Shown here piece after piece: positions 27,120-37,265 of a stretch of DNA of 64,000 nt. Under the pieces are notes generated by a model, which made no database searches, had not been told where the DNA came from, and saw only the letters and a program-made list of their open reading frames with translations. The DNA is from Candidatus Scybalocola faecipullorum (GTDB lineage: Bacteria; Bacillota; Clostridia; Lachnospirales; Lachnospiraceae), in NCBI GenBank assembly GCA_018716485.1, contig DVJY01000055.1, positions 101,407-165,406 on the forward strand. Direction: 5' to 3'. The translations under genes and the position numbers were made by a program. The number at the start of each line of letters is the position of its first letter. Positions within the stretch are counted from its first letter, which is position 1.

Positions 27120-28343
27120 ATGGAGACTTTCAAAGGCAGTGTAACTTCCGCAAAGGGGTTTTATGCAGCTAGTACAGCTGCGGGCATCAAGTATAAAGAC
27201 CGCAGCGATATGGCGATGATTTACAGTAAAGAACCGTGTGTGTGCGCGGGAACCTTTACAACCAATATTGTAAAGGCGGCGCCGGTTAAATGGGATATGC
27301 GCATTGTGGAAGAGTCGCCGTTTGTACAGGCAGTTGTGGTCAATGCGGGTATTGCCAATGCCTGTACAGGCGAGGAAGGTTTGGCTCATTGCTGGGAAAC
27401 TGCACAGACGGTCAGTAAAATTATGGGAATTCCGGAAGAGGCTGTTCTTGTTGCGTCCACAGGCGTGATCGGTATGCAGGTACCGATCGATAAAATCTGC
27501 GCAGGTGTCGGACAGATGGTGCCGAAGCTTTCAGATGGAAAAGAAGCCGGAACAAAAGCAGCAAGAGCAATTATGACAACGGATACTGTGCCGAAACATA
27601 TTGCTGTTTCGTTTAAGATTGACGGCAGGACAGTAACAATCGGAGGAATGTGCAAAGGTTCAGGCATGATCCATCCGAATATGTGTACCATGCTTTCATT
27701 TTTGACAACAGATGCCGCTATTTCCAAAGAGCTGCTGACCGAAGCGCTGAAGGAAAGCGTTCAGGAAACATATAATATGGTTTCTGTAGACGGCGATACA
27801 TCGACCAATGATACGGTGCTGCTGATGGCCAACGGTATGGCGGGCAATCCTGTGATTGATAAAAAGGATGAAAGTTATGAAAAATTTATTCAGGCGCTTG
27901 ATACAGTAAATACATACTTATGTAAACGTATTGCCGGCGACGGCGAAGGCGCGACAGCGCTTTTGGAAGTGAAAATCATCGGCGCGGCGACAAAGTCTGA
28001 TGCTGTGAAGCTGGCAAAGTCTGTCGTAACATCAAATCTTGTGAAGACAGCCATTTACGGACACGATGCCAACTGGGGAAGGATTTTGTGCGCTATGGGC
28101 TATGCGGGCGTTGATTTTGATCCGGAGCAGGTGGATCTTTATTTCGAAAGCGCCAACGGTAAAATCAAAATTATAGAAGACGGCGTTTCCACAGGCTACA
28201 GTGAAGAAGAAGCAACGCAGATTCTTACTTCTGATGCGGTCACTGCGATTGCCGATGTGAAGATGGGCAAAGCATCAGCAACAGCGTGGGGCTGTGATCT
28301 GACCCATGATTATGTAAAAATTAACGCAGATTACAGAAGCTGA
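27120..28343 (+). CDS. argJ: Bifunctional glutamate N-acetyltransferase / amino-acid acetyltransferase
   Basis: Transfers acetyl from N-acetylornithine back to glutamate, and in many bacteria also makes N-acetylglutamate from acetyl-CoA. The 407-residue precursor self-cleaves before a threonine: Thr190 in KGSGMIHPNMCTML. The residue before it is Cys where Ala is more usual. Alpha and beta chains would be about 189 and 218 residues. It is 15 bp after the GNAT gene and follows ACAGGAGG. Confidence 0.95.
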   Translation: METFKGSVTSAKGFYAASTAAGIKYKDRSDMAMIYSKEPCVCAGTFTTNIVKAAPVKWDMRIVEESPFVQAVVVNAGIANACTGEEGLAHCWETAQTVSKIMGIPEEAVLVASTGVIGMQVPIDKICAGVGQMVPKLSDGKEAGTKAARAIMTTDTVPKHIAVSFKIDGRTVTIGGMCKGSGMIHPNMCTMLSFLTTDAAISKELLTEALKESVQETYNMVSVDGDTSTNDTVLLMANGMAGNPVIDKKDESYEKFIQALDTVNTYLCKRIAGDGEGATALLEVKIIGAATKSDAVKLAKSVVTSNLVKTAIYGHDANWGRILCAMGYAGVDFDPEQVDLYFESANGKIKIIEDGVSTGYSEEEATQILTSDAVTAIADVKMGKASATAWGCDLTHDYVKINADYRS

Positions 28344-28370
28344 CCTGCGGTTTGAAATGAGGATAGAGAT

Positions 28371-29273
28371 ATGACGGAGAAAATTAATGAATCCCAACGT
28401 AAGGCGGAAGTGCTTATTGAGGCGCTTCCATATATCCGGCGGTTCAACCGGAAAGTGATCGTTGTCAAGTACGGCGGAAGCGCAATGGTCGATGAAGATT
28501 TGAAAAAGAATGTCATTAAAGATGTTACTTTACTTAAACTGGTCGGTTTTAAACCGATTATCGTTCACGGCGGCGGTAAGGAGATCAGCCGTTGGGTGAC
28601 GAAAAGCGGCATGACGCCAAGATTTGTCAACGGTCTGAGAGTGACAGACAAACCGACGATGGAAATTGCCGAAATGGTTTTGAATTATGTGAATAAATCA
28701 CTCGTTCAGCTCGTTGAGAGTCTGGGCGTGCTTGGTATCGGCATCAGCGGCAAAGACGGCGGACTGCTCAAAGTTAAAAAGAAGTATTCTGACGGACAGG
28801 ATATCGGTTATGTGGGAGAAATCACAGATGTTAATCCGAAGATTTTATATGATCTTTTAGAGAAAGATTTCCTTCCGGTTGTCTGCCCGATCGGTCTGGA
28901 TGATCATTTTGAATCTTACAATATTAATGCCGATGACGCGGCATGCGCCATCGCGAAAGCGATGCAGGCGGAAAAACTGGCATTTTTGACCGACATAGAA
29001 GGTGTTTATAAAGATCCGTCGGACAGTTCTACATTGATTTCAGAAATGACGATTGATGAAGCAAGGCAGCTTCTTTCAGGCGGATTTATCGGCGGCGGTA
29101 TGCTGCCGAAATTGAATAACTGTATTGATGCGATCGAAGGCGGCGTTTCCAGAGTCCATATTCTGGACGGACGTATTCTGCATTGTCTGCTTCTTGAAAT
29201 CTTTACAAATAAAGGTATCGGTACAGCCATTTTAGCAAAGGATGAAAGCAGGTGTTATCATGAAAATGAATGA
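28371..29273 (+). CDS. argB: Acetylglutamate kinase
   Basis: Phosphorylates N-acetylglutamate, the step usually feedback-inhibited by arginine. The 300-residue protein has the amino-acid-kinase motifs VVKYGGSAM and [10 protein letters not shown] near the N terminus, and [12 protein letters not shown] plus FLTDIEGVY in the second half. The N-terminal extension of about 20 residues with IRRFNRK matches the helix that mediates hexamer formation and arginine control in sensitive forms, so feedback control is likely (inference). The end overlaps the argD start by 14 bp. Confidence 0.96.
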   Translation: MTEKINESQRKAEVLIEALPYIRRFNRKVIVVKYGGSAMVDEDLKKNVIKDVTLLKLVGFKPIIVHGGGKEISRWVTKSGMTPRFVNGLRVTDKPTMEIAEMVLNYVNKSLVQLVESLGVLGIGISGKDGGLLKVKKKYSDGQDIGYVGEITDVNPKILYDLLEKDFLPVVCPIGLDDHFESYNINADDAACAIAKAMQAEKLAFLTDIEGVYKDPSDSSTLISEMTIDEARQLLSGGFIGGGMLPKLNNCIDAIEGGVSRVHILDGRILHCLLLEIFTNKGIGTAILAKDESRCYHENE

Positions 29274-30465
29274 ATATATTGACCGTGCGGAACAGGTGAT
29301 TCTGCATACATATAACCGTTTCCCGGTGGTGATGGAAAAAGGTGAAGGCGTTTATTTATATGACGTGACAGGAAAGAAGTATTTGGATTTCGGCTCAGGT
29401 ATCGGTGTATTTGCCCTCGGCTACAATCACCCGGGCTACAATGAAGCTTTAAAAGATCAGATTGATAAAATTATCCATACCTCCAATTTATATTACAATG
29501 TTCCAGCTATTGAGGCAGCGGAAAAGATTGTCAAAGCGACCGGCATGAGCCGTGTGTTTTTCACAAACAGCGGTACAGAAGCGGTGGAAGGCGCTATTAA
29601 AGCGGCGAGAAAGTATGCTTATTTAAAAGACGGCGGACACGACCATGAGATTATTGCCATGAACCATTCTTTTCACGGCAGAAGCTACGGCGCCCTGTCA
29701 GTTACAGGCAACCCGAAGTATCAGGAAGCATTTAAGCCGCTGATCGGAAATATCCGCTTTGCGGATTTTAATGATATTGACAGTGTCAGGGCGCAGATCA
29801 ATCATAAAACATGTGCGGTCATTCTTGAACCGGTTCAGGGCGAAGGCGGCGTTTATCCGGGTACAGAAGATTTTCTGAAAGCACTGAGAGCACTTTGTGA
29901 TGAAAAAGATATTCTTTTAATCTTCGATGAGATCCAGTGCGGCATGGGACGTACAGGTTATTTATTTGCAAGCCAGAAATTCGGTATTGTGCCGGATATT
30001 ATGACAAGTGCCAAAGCGCTTGGCTGCGGCGTGCCGGTAGGCGCTTTTATGCTCAATGAAAAAACAGCGGCGGCTTCTTTAAAAGCCGGCGACCACGGAA
30101 CGACATACGGCGGCAATCCTTTTGCAACAGCCGCAGTCAGCCGTGTCTTTGATATTTTTGAGAAAGAACATGTGACGGAGCATGTTCGGGAAATCAGCGG
30201 ATATTTTGAGGAAACGCTGGATCATATCGCCCGGAAATATGATTTTATTTCTGAGCGCAGAGGTTCAGGTCTGATGCAGGGACTTGCTGTTGAGGGAATT
30301 CCTGTAGGCAGCATTGTATCCAAGGCACTTGAGGAGGGACTTGTTATTTTAAGCGCCGGCGCGAATACTATCAGACTTTTGCCGCCGCTTGTGATTGAAA
30401 AGGAACATATCGATGAATTTTCTGAGAAGCTTCAGAAAGTTTTGGATACGTTTTCGGCTGAGTAA
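29260..30465 (+). CDS. argD: Acetylornithine aminotransferase
   Basis: PLP-dependent class III aminotransferase of 401 residues. The pyridoxal lysine is Lys252 in TSAKALGCG, with the cofactor-binding Asp in [13 protein letters not shown]. The [11 protein letters not shown] phosphate loop is also present. Start at 29260 is chosen because GCAGGTG lies six bases upstream; the 14-bp overlap with argB suggests translational coupling. It ends the argC operon, giving acetylornithine, which ArgJ deacetylates to ornithine for ArgF at 57.9 kb. Confidence 0.95.
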   Translation: MKMNEYIDRAEQVILHTYNRFPVVMEKGEGVYLYDVTGKKYLDFGSGIGVFALGYNHPGYNEALKDQIDKIIHTSNLYYNVPAIEAAEKIVKATGMSRVFFTNSGTEAVEGAIKAARKYAYLKDGGHDHEIIAMNHSFHGRSYGALSVTGNPKYQEAFKPLIGNIRFADFNDIDSVRAQINHKTCAVILEPVQGEGGVYPGTEDFLKALRALCDEKDILLIFDEIQCGMGRTGYLFASQKFGIVPDIMTSAKALGCGVPVGAFMLNEKTAAASLKAGDHGTTYGGNPFATAAVSRVFDIFEKEHVTEHVREISGYFEETLDHIARKYDFISERRGSGLMQGLAVEGIPVGSIVSKALEEGLVILSAGANTIRLLPPLVIEKEHIDEFSEKLQKVLDTFSAE

Positions 30466-30528
30466 GGCATATTATTTATAAAATACGGCATAATAATCCC
30501 AGTTCATTATAGGAGGCAAAATTATAAT

Positions 30529-30960
30529 ATGACAGGGATTGTGATTGCATTGATTTCGGGCGCCCTGATGAGTATTCAGGGCGTTTTTAATACGGAAGTA
30601 TCCAAACAGACAAGCTTGTGGGTGTCAAACAGCTGGGTGCAGTTCTCGGCGCTCGTTATATGCCTTGGCGCATGGCTTTTTAAAGATCGTCAAAGTTTTG
30701 GCAGGCTGCTTCAGGTAGACCATAAATATTTGCTTCTGGGCGGCGTTATCGGTGCCTTTATCACGCTGACGGTCATGCTGAGTATGAAAAATCTGGGACC
30801 TGCGCAGGCGGCGCTGCTGATTGTTGTGTCTCAGCTGGCAGTAGCTTATGTGATCGAATTGTTTGGATGGTTTGGTACAGAAAAAGCGGAGTTTTCATGG
30901 ATTAAATTGGGAGGTATGGCATTGGCTGTCGCCGGTATTGTGATATTTAAATGGAAATAG
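30529..30960 (+). CDS. DMT-superfamily small transporter (YdcZ/DUF606 type)
   Basis: A 143-residue protein with five hydrophobic helices. The N terminus ALISGALMSIQGVFNTEVSK and the later GPAQAALLIVVSQL are typical of the DUF606/YdcZ group of drug/metabolite transporters, half-size proteins that work as dimers. Substrate unknown. TAGGAGGC precedes it. It begins 63 bp after argD and could be read through from the arg operon. Confidence 0.85.
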   Translation: MTGIVIALISGALMSIQGVFNTEVSKQTSLWVSNSWVQFSALVICLGAWLFKDRQSFGRLLQVDHKYLLLGGVIGAFITLTVMLSMKNLGPAQAALLIVVSQLAVAYVIELFGWFGTEKAEFSWIKLGGMALAVAGIVIFKWK

Positions 30961-30995
30961 GGCAAATGACTGTAAGAAATTGTGAAAAAAACGGC

Positions 30996-31024
30996 TTGTA
31001 AATTGCAAAATGTTTATGTAGAAT
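30996..31024 (+). promoter_or_regulatory. Promoter for comEA
   Basis: TTGTAA (30996-31001), 17-nt spacer, TAGAAT (31019-31024), 64 bp before the comEA start. Confidence 0.6.
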
Positions 31025-31088
31025 AAATAGTGTGTAAGTTTTTAGGCGGATTTTCTTCCTTGATTTTAATTTAAGGGAGGCGGTAAAT

Positions 31089-31706
31089 TTGCGTAAAAAA
31101 TTTGTGAAAATGCTGACAGTATCGGCGATGATCCTGATCTGCGGCATTTTGTACAGCTGTCAGGGCGCCGGAGGGCTGACTGTTTCTGTTGATGAGACAT
31201 CAAAAGTACAGTTATCCGGCAGCGGCGATGGTGCCGCGGACAGCACAGGTACTGATATGAGTGTGTCCTCACAGACTTTGGCAGAAACCATGTATGTTCA
31301 TGTCTGCGGTGCAGTAAAGCATTCAGGCGTTTATATGCTTGAAGCGGGAGCCCGGATTGAACAGGCCATAGAGGCAGCCGGCGGATTCTCGGAAGATGCT
31401 GATATGGCAGCTTTGAACCTTGCTGCTTTGGCGGCGGACGGCGAAAAGATTTATGTGCCGGTTCATGGCGAGACAATTGCCCATACAGACGGCATCGGAT
31501 CAAAGCAGGGAGGACTTTTGGATATTAATAAAGCATCAGCACAGGAGCTGATGGAATTACCGGGTATCGGCGAGGCAAAGGCGGGACAGATCATTGCCTA
31601 TCGGCAGGCGAACGGGCCGTTTGAAAGTATTGAGGCGCTGAAAGAAGTGCCGGGAATTAAGGACGGTGTATTTGAACCGCTTAAAGACCTGATTTGTGCC
31701 GGGTAA
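31089..31706 (+). CDS. comEA: ComEA-like DNA-binding lipoprotein
   Basis: A 205-residue protein for DNA binding at the cell surface during transformation. An N-terminal signal segment ends in LYSC (Cys24), a possible lipobox. An SLBB-type domain follows at about 68-125 (VHVCGAVKHSGVY), then a helix-hairpin-helix pair at about 140-204 (DINKASAQELMELPGIGEAKA and LKEVPGI). The start is TTG, preceded by AAGGGAGG; no nearby ATG fits. comEC lies 3.2 kb downstream on the same strand. Confidence 0.88.
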   Translation: MRKKFVKMLTVSAMILICGILYSCQGAGGLTVSVDETSKVQLSGSGDGAADSTGTDMSVSSQTLAETMYVHVCGAVKHSGVYMLEAGARIEQAIEAAGGFSEDADMAALNLAALAADGEKIYVPVHGETIAHTDGIGSKQGGLLDINKASAQELMELPGIGEAKAGQIIAYRQANGPFESIEALKEVPGIKDGVFEPLKDLICAG

Positions 31707-31745
31707 TTATCGGATGCGGCAAAAACCGTGCGAATTGGAGGAATT

Positions 31746-32435
31746 ATGGAGAGAAAAGTGTTAGTTGTCGATGACGAAAAGGTCATTGTTAAAGGTTTAA
31801 AATTCAGCCTGGAACAGGAAAACATGGAAGTGTCGGTTGCCTATGACGGCAAGACGGCGCTGGAGATGGCCTCGGCCAATACATACGATGTGATCCTGCT
31901 CGATGTGATGCTCCCGGAGATGAACGGCTTTGAGGTATGTCAGGCCATTCGGGAGTTTTCAGATGTTCCGATCATCATGCTGACAGCTAAAGGTGATGAT
32001 ATGGACAAAATTTTGGGCCTTGAGTACGGCGCTGATGATTATATAACAAAGCCATTTAATATTCTTGAAGTGAAAGCAAGAATTAAAGCGATCATGCGCC
32101 GCGTAAAGGCAAAGGCGCCGGTACGGGAAGATACAAAACAAGTTGTTGCCGGCGATATGCGTATCGATATGGACAGCCGCCGGGTATTTATCGCCAATAA
32201 AGAAGTCAATCTGACAGCAAAGGAATTTGACCTTCTTGAACTTCTTGTGATGAACCCGAACAAAGTCTATAACCGCGAAAAGCTTTTAAATCTTGTGTGG
32301 GGCTATGATTATCCGGGTGATGTCCGCACTGTTGACGTTCATGTGCGCCGTCTCAGGGAAAAGATAGAAAGCAACCCAAGTGAACCGAAATATATACATA
32401 CAAAATGGGGTGTTGGTTATTTTTTCCAGAAGTAA
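31746..32435 (+). CDS. Response regulator, OmpR/PhoB family
   Basis: A 229-residue two-domain regulator. The receiver has the acidic pair Asp9-Asp10, phospho-acceptor Asp53 (ILLDVMLPEMNG) and Lys in MLTAKGD. The C-terminal winged helix contains LTAKEFDLLELL and DVHVRRLREKIE. The receiver most resembles WalR/PhoP-type regulators. ATG at 31746 is chosen over a GTG at 31728 because TTGGAGGAA sits before it. Its kinase gene overlaps the 3' end. Confidence 0.93.
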   Translation: MERKVLVVDDEKVIVKGLKFSLEQENMEVSVAYDGKTALEMASANTYDVILLDVMLPEMNGFEVCQAIREFSDVPIIMLTAKGDDMDKILGLEYGADDYITKPFNILEVKARIKAIMRRVKAKAPVREDTKQVVAGDMRIDMDSRRVFIANKEVNLTAKEFDLLELLVMNPNKVYNREKLLNLVWGYDYPGDVRTVDVHVRRLREKIESNPSEPKYIHTKWGVGYFFQK

Positions 32436-33894
32436 GAAAAAAAAGCAAATTAAACAAAGTTCGGGACGCAGAGGATTCTTCCGCAGTATGTATTTCAGTC
32501 TGATTGTCATGTTTATATGCATTTCAATCGTACCTTTATTTATTATGCGGGGAATCCTTCTTGTTAATGTAAAAAACAGTCTCTACAGTGAACGTGTGGA
32601 AAATATCCGCCAGCACAGCGAAACGCTGGCCGAGCAGATGGTCAGTGAGGACTATTTTGAAGAGACAGACAACGAATATATTAATTATCAGATGACGCAG
32701 CTGGCATCGATCTATGACGGACGGATTATTGTCATTGACAGCAGTTATACGGTTGTATGGGATTCCTACTACAGAATTAACGGCAAGCAGGTTATTTCTG
32801 AGGATGCACTTAAGTGTATGCGCGGCAGCCAGGTATGGCACCACAATGACGAACTGGATATTGTGGAGCTGAGTGTGCCTGTGATCGAGGAGACACAGGA
32901 CGGCAGTCAGATTCTTGGGGCGCTGCTTCTGAGTTCGTCCACGGCGACAAAGACCGAGGCGTATATACAGGTGCGTACTACGAGTACGATTGTTTTTGCG
33001 ATAATCGCATTTTTAATGGCAGTGCTTGTTGTATTGTTTTCCAAAGTGTTCGTTAAGCCTTTTAAAGTACTTGTAAAGTCAATCAATCACATTTCAGAGG
33101 GACATTTCGAGGATACAGTTCACCTCAAGGGCTTTAACGAAATTGTTCAGATTTCGGATGCTTTTAATAAAATGCTCGTTCAGCTTAAGGATCAGGAGGA
33201 ATCCCGTCAGGAGTTTGTGTCCAACGTATCTCATGAACTGAAGACGCCGATGACATCGATCAAAGTGCTGGCAGATTCGCTGAATACTCAGCCGGATGCG
33301 CCAAAAGAACTGTATCAGGATTTTATGAAAGATATTGTTGAGGAAATCGACAGGGAAAACCAGATCATCAATGACCTGCTTTCGCTGGTGAAGATGGATA
33401 AAAAAGCCGGAGAATTGAATATAAGTAAGGTTAATATTAATGAGATGTTGGAACAGCTGCTCAAGCGGCTGCGTCCGATCGCAGCCAAACGCAATATTGA
33501 ATTGGCCTTCGAGGGATTCCGCACGGTCCATGCGTGTGTTGATGAAGTAAAATTGTCGCTGGCTTTTTCAAACCTTGTCGAGAACGGCATTAAGTATAAT
33601 GTGGCCGGCGGCTGGGTCAAAGTATCCCTTGATGCGGATCATAACTATTTCTATGTGACAGTCAGCGATTCGGGCATCGGTATCCCGGAAGAATATCAGG
33701 ATAAGATTTTTGAACGCTTTTACCGGGTGGATAAAGCCAGATCCAGAGAGACCGGCGGCACAGGTCTGGGACTGGCGATCACGAAAAATATTGTGCTGAT
33801 GCACGAAGGCGGCATAAAAGTTAAGAGCCGCGAGGAGGAAGGAACCGTCTTTACAGTGCGCATACCTTTGAGTTTGGACCGCCAGGAGGTGTGA
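32410..33894 (+). CDS. Sensor histidine kinase, two membrane segments, HAMP domain
   Basis: About 494 residues. Two membrane helices (about 27-50 and 190-212) flank an extracellular sensor domain of about 140 residues. A HAMP domain follows, then the phospho-accepting His275 in FVSNVSHELKTPM, and an ATPase domain with NGIKYN, DSGIGIP and GTGLGLAI. The start is uncertain: GTG at 32410 or 32380, both inside the regulator gene and neither with a good ribosome site, so translational coupling is likely. Forms a pair with the preceding response regulator; the signal is unknown. Confidence 0.9.
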   Translation: MLVIFSRSKKKKQIKQSSGRRGFFRSMYFSLIVMFICISIVPLFIMRGILLVNVKNSLYSERVENIRQHSETLAEQMVSEDYFEETDNEYINYQMTQLASIYDGRIIVIDSSYTVVWDSYYRINGKQVISEDALKCMRGSQVWHHNDELDIVELSVPVIEETQDGSQILGALLLSSSTATKTEAYIQVRTTSTIVFAIIAFLMAVLVVLFSKVFVKPFKVLVKSINHISEGHFEDTVHLKGFNEIVQISDAFNKMLVQLKDQEESRQEFVSNVSHELKTPMTSIKVLADSLNTQPDAPKELYQDFMKDIVEEIDRENQIINDLLSLVKMDKKAGELNISKVNINEMLEQLLKRLRPIAAKRNIELAFEGFRTVHACVDEVKLSLAFSNLVENGIKYNVAGGWVKVSLDADHNYFYVTVSDSGIGIPEEYQDKIFERFYRVDKARSRETGGTGLGLAITKNIVLMHEGGIKVKSREEEGTVFTVRIPLSLDRQEV

Positions 33895-33898
33895 ACAG

Positions 33899-34888
33899 AT
33901 GATTAAAAGATGGATATGTCTGCTGATTTTGATCTGTGCGGCTGTGCTGTCTGCGGCATGTTCCGGCGGCAGCGGCATTGTTCAGGATGCTTCTACGGTA
34001 GATACAGATTATAAAGTCTACTGTATTGATATGGCGGCGCCGGCTCTCAGAAGCATTTCTGAAAATTACGACTCTCAGACGGCATATGAGTTGGTCGGAG
34101 AATGTCTGGAGGCGCTTGGTCGGGATCCGGAACGAAGAAATTATGATCCTGCGATTGCAGAGCCGCTTATGGTAGAGCAGTATGAATTTGATGAAAATGC
34201 CAGACAGGCCAATATTTACTTTAACAGCGCTTATTATGAGATGTCTAAGGAAAAAGAAGTGCTGGTGCGGGCGGCAGTTGTAATGACGCTGACACAGTTT
34301 AATTCGTTGATTGATTATGTTGAATTTTATGTCAACAATACACCGCTGACCGACTCTGAAGGCAAAGCGATGATAATGATGTATTCGGATTTTGTGGACA
34401 GTACAAGTGCTGATATTAAAGACTTGAATGAGGAGACGCTGACCATTTATTTTGCAAGCACTGATGGTACTCAGCTGGCTTCAGAAGACGTTCAGGTGCA
34501 TTACAGAAAGTCGGCGACGATAGAATCTGTTGTCATGGAGCGGCTGATTTCCGGACCTTTATCCGATACGCTTAACCGGACGTGTTCGGCAGATACAAAG
34601 TTAAACAGTATTTCAGTCAGCGACGGTCTCTGTACAGTAGATCTGAACGGAAGGTTTTTGGAAGCGGTCGACAATCAGAGATTTGATGTCCGTGTGTATT
34701 CGGTTGTTGATTCGCTCTGCGCACTTCCGGGCATTGAGCGGGTGCAGATTTTGATTAACGGCGCTGTCTATGAGGAGACAGTGGACGGTATCAGTATCAG
34801 CGAACCGCTGACAATGAATGAAGAGATTATTGCCAAGCCGGTGGATGCGCCGCCGGCAGTGCAGACGGAGATCCCGCAGACTTCGTAA
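33899..34888 (+). CDS. GerMN-domain lipoprotein
   Basis: A 329-residue secreted lipoprotein with lipobox LSAAC (Cys21). It has two GerMN-like repeats, roughly 60-165 (ANIYFNSAYYEM, VEFYVNNTPL) and 175-300 (LTIYFASTDGTQL, VERLISGPL, VQILINGAVYEE). GerMN domains occur in spore germination/sporulation lipoproteins and in lipoproteins partnered with kinases of the MtrB/LpqB type. Its start is 5 bp after the kinase stop, so it may modulate that kinase (inference). GCCAGGAGGTG precedes it. Confidence 0.87.
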   Translation: MIKRWICLLILICAAVLSAACSGGSGIVQDASTVDTDYKVYCIDMAAPALRSISENYDSQTAYELVGECLEALGRDPERRNYDPAIAEPLMVEQYEFDENARQANIYFNSAYYEMSKEKEVLVRAAVVMTLTQFNSLIDYVEFYVNNTPLTDSEGKAMIMMYSDFVDSTSADIKDLNEETLTIYFASTDGTQLASEDVQVHYRKSATIESVVMERLISGPLSDTLNRTCSADTKLNSISVSDGLCTVDLNGRFLEAVDNQRFDVRVYSVVDSLCALPGIERVQILINGAVYEETVDGISISEPLTMNEEIIAKPVDAPPAVQTEIPQTS

Positions 34889-34925
34889 GAAAGAGGCAGC
34901 AGAAATTTATAAAAAAGTTTGGACG

Positions 34926-37265
34926 ATGAAAAGGCCTATTGTATGGTTCGGCACAGCCTATATATTTGGAGAGGTATTTGGGCTGGTGAGCTATCCGGCG
35001 GCGGCTTTGGGCGCGGCCGCTGTGGTCATGGTGATTATTTGTATGTGTACAGGCAAAACTGCAGGAAGACATCCGCTGACGCGGGTGTGCTTTATGGTTT
35101 TGCCTTTTTTTATGGCAGCGGGCGCTTTGCGGGCGGCAGACGCAGCTGCTGAAATTGAGGCAGCAGTACGGGCGTTTGAAATGTTTGGGCAAAATATTCA
35201 AGTATCAGGCAAGGCCGTGCGTATTGAGGAAAAATCAAAAGTGAATTATATCTATATCAGGGTTACAGAATCAACCGAGGAGGCGCTTTGCGGCAGAAAA
35301 CTGATTCTGGCTTCGGATAAGGAAACAGTGGTGGATTACGGCGATCTTGTAACAGCGAACGGTAAAACGATGCTGTTTGAACCGGCTTCCAATCCGGGAG
35401 TCTATGATGCAAGGGAAGCTTTTGCGGTTCTTGGCGTTTATTATCAGATGTTTCCGGAAAAAATGACGGTAACGCCGGCAGATGGACATATGGTGGGAAA
35501 ATTGCTGCTGAGATTCAAGAATAAACTGAAAAGTGTTTACTCAGCAATGCTCAGCGAGAAAGATGCCGGGATAGTCTGCGGTATGGTGCTCGGTGAAAAG
35601 CAGACGATGGATACGCAATTGAAAGAACTGTATCAAAGGCAGGGAATCGCTCACATTTTTGCCATTTCCGGGCTGCATATGAGTATGGCTGGGATGGGGA
35701 TGTTCAATTTGCAAAGAAAGATCAGAGTGCCTCTCATTCCGGCGCTGCTGATATCCGCGGCATGTATGACTGCCTACGGCTGGATCTGCGGCATGGGTGA
35801 TTCGGCCATTCGGGCGATTGTGATGATGGTATTGTCGATGAGCGCTCAGGCCGCGGGAAGAACCTATGACAGTCAGAGCGGACTTTTTTTGGCAGCATTG
35901 ATGATACTATGGGAAAAACCACTCGTTTTTACCACCTTTGGATTTATTATGTCCTTTGCATCCGTTTGGGCGCTGGTCGCCGTATGCCCGATTTTTCAGC
36001 GTAAAAAAACACAAAAGCGCTCCGGCAAAATCAGAGAAAATTGGGAGAATATATTAATGCCCGGCCTGTGTATTTCAGTGATCACTGTGCCGGCAGTCTG
36101 CTGGTTTTTATATGAATACCCCCTTTACGGCCCGGTTATTAATCTGATGATCATACCGCTGATGGGGATTTTATTTCCGACAGCTTTGATCGGAGGCATG
36201 ACAGGGCTGATCTGGCTGCCGGCAGGAAAGTTTTTTATGGGGATTGTCCATGTGCTGCTTGGTGTATATGAACTTATCTGTCGTTGCTTTGATGCCTTTC
36301 CGGCCTCTCAGGTGACAGCGGGGCGACCTTGTCCCGGACAGCTTTTATTGGCCGGACTTATGTTTGCAATTTTGGCTGGGGCGGCGGGAAAATACGGACT
36401 GAGGCACGGATGGGCATGGCTTGCCGGTCTTTTGGCAGCCGAATATATCTTGCTGGCGCTGCCAAAACCGGTGGATGGCCTTCGTATTATTTTTGCCGAT
36501 GTGGGACAGGGAGACTGCGCGATTGTGAGCACAGAAGACGGGACACATTTTATGATAGACTCGGGCAGTTCTTCAAAAACATCTTCGGGGAAATATATTA
36601 CAGAAAAGGTATTAAAATATTATGGCATCGGATCATTGGATATGGTCTTTGTTTCCCATATGGATGATGATCATGTCAATGGCATTGAGGAGCTGATGAC
36701 ACGGGGATGGACGATTGGCCGGCTTTTTGTGCCGTCGGTTATCCCCAATCGTGAAAAAGGCGAAGAGCTGCTCAGGCTGGCGGCAGAGCATGACATACAT
36801 ACGGAGATATTTGATGCCGGCATGGCTGTTACTGCCAAAGAGGGTCAAAATATCCGCTGGTCGCTGAATTGTCTGCATCCGTCGTCTGACTTTGAAACAG
36901 CATCAGACAACGAAGCGTCGATGATGCTTTTGCTTCAATACGAGGGCGTCCGTATACTTTTTACCGGAGACGGGGAGACGGCGGCGGAGGAAGCTGTGCT
37001 TGATTGTATCGGGACAACGGATGTACTGAAAGCCGGACATCACGGCTCAAAGAACAGTACAGGCGCAGCGCTTCTGGAAAAAATCCGTCCGAAAGCAGCG
37101 GTCATTTCATGCGGAAAGGATAACCGCTATGGTCATCCTCATAAGGAGGTGCTGCAGCGGCTGTCATTTTATGAGTGTCCGTATTTTACAACTGCCGAAG
37201 GCGGTGCGGTGATACTGAAATATCAGAGTCATGTAATGAACATATCTTCACAGTTTGGGGGATAA
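34926..37265 (+). CDS. comEC: ComEC/Rec2 competence DNA channel with metallo-beta-lactamase domain
   Basis: About 780 residues. An N-terminal membrane pair and DUF4131 region are followed by the competence domain with many helices (about 190-480, containing GIAHIFAISGLHMSM) and a C-terminal metallo-beta-lactamase domain with DVGQGDCAIV and the metal motif HMDDDH (His578-His583), then GHHGSKNS. It is thought to pass single-stranded DNA through the membrane and degrade the other strand. The start is uncertain: ATG at 34926 lacks a strong ribosome site, and an in-frame ATG at 34818 overlaps the preceding gene. Confidence 0.92.
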   Translation: MKRPIVWFGTAYIFGEVFGLVSYPAAALGAAAVVMVIICMCTGKTAGRHPLTRVCFMVLPFFMAAGALRAADAAAEIEAAVRAFEMFGQNIQVSGKAVRIEEKSKVNYIYIRVTESTEEALCGRKLILASDKETVVDYGDLVTANGKTMLFEPASNPGVYDAREAFAVLGVYYQMFPEKMTVTPADGHMVGKLLLRFKNKLKSVYSAMLSEKDAGIVCGMVLGEKQTMDTQLKELYQRQGIAHIFAISGLHMSMAGMGMFNLQRKIRVPLIPALLISAACMTAYGWICGMGDSAIRAIVMMVLSMSAQAAGRTYDSQSGLFLAALMILWEKPLVFTTFGFIMSFASVWALVAVCPIFQRKKTQKRSGKIRENWENILMPGLCISVITVPAVCWFLYEYPLYGPVINLMIIPLMGILFPTALIGGMTGLIWLPAGKFFMGIVHVLLGVYELICRCFDAFPASQVTAGRPCPGQLLLAGLMFAILAGAAGKYGLRHGWAWLAGLLAAEYILLALPKPVDGLRIIFADVGQGDCAIVSTEDGTHFMIDSGSSSKTSSGKYITEKVLKYYGIGSLDMVFVSHMDDDHVNGIEELMTRGWTIGRLFVPSVIPNREKGEELLRLAAEHDIHTEIFDAGMAVTAKEGQNIRWSLNCLHPSSDFETASDNEASMMLLLQYEGVRILFTGDGETAAEEAVLDCIGTTDVLKAGHHGSKNSTGAALLEKIRPKAAVISCGKDNRYGHPHKEVLQRLSFYECPYFTTAEGGAVILKYQSHVMNISSQFGG

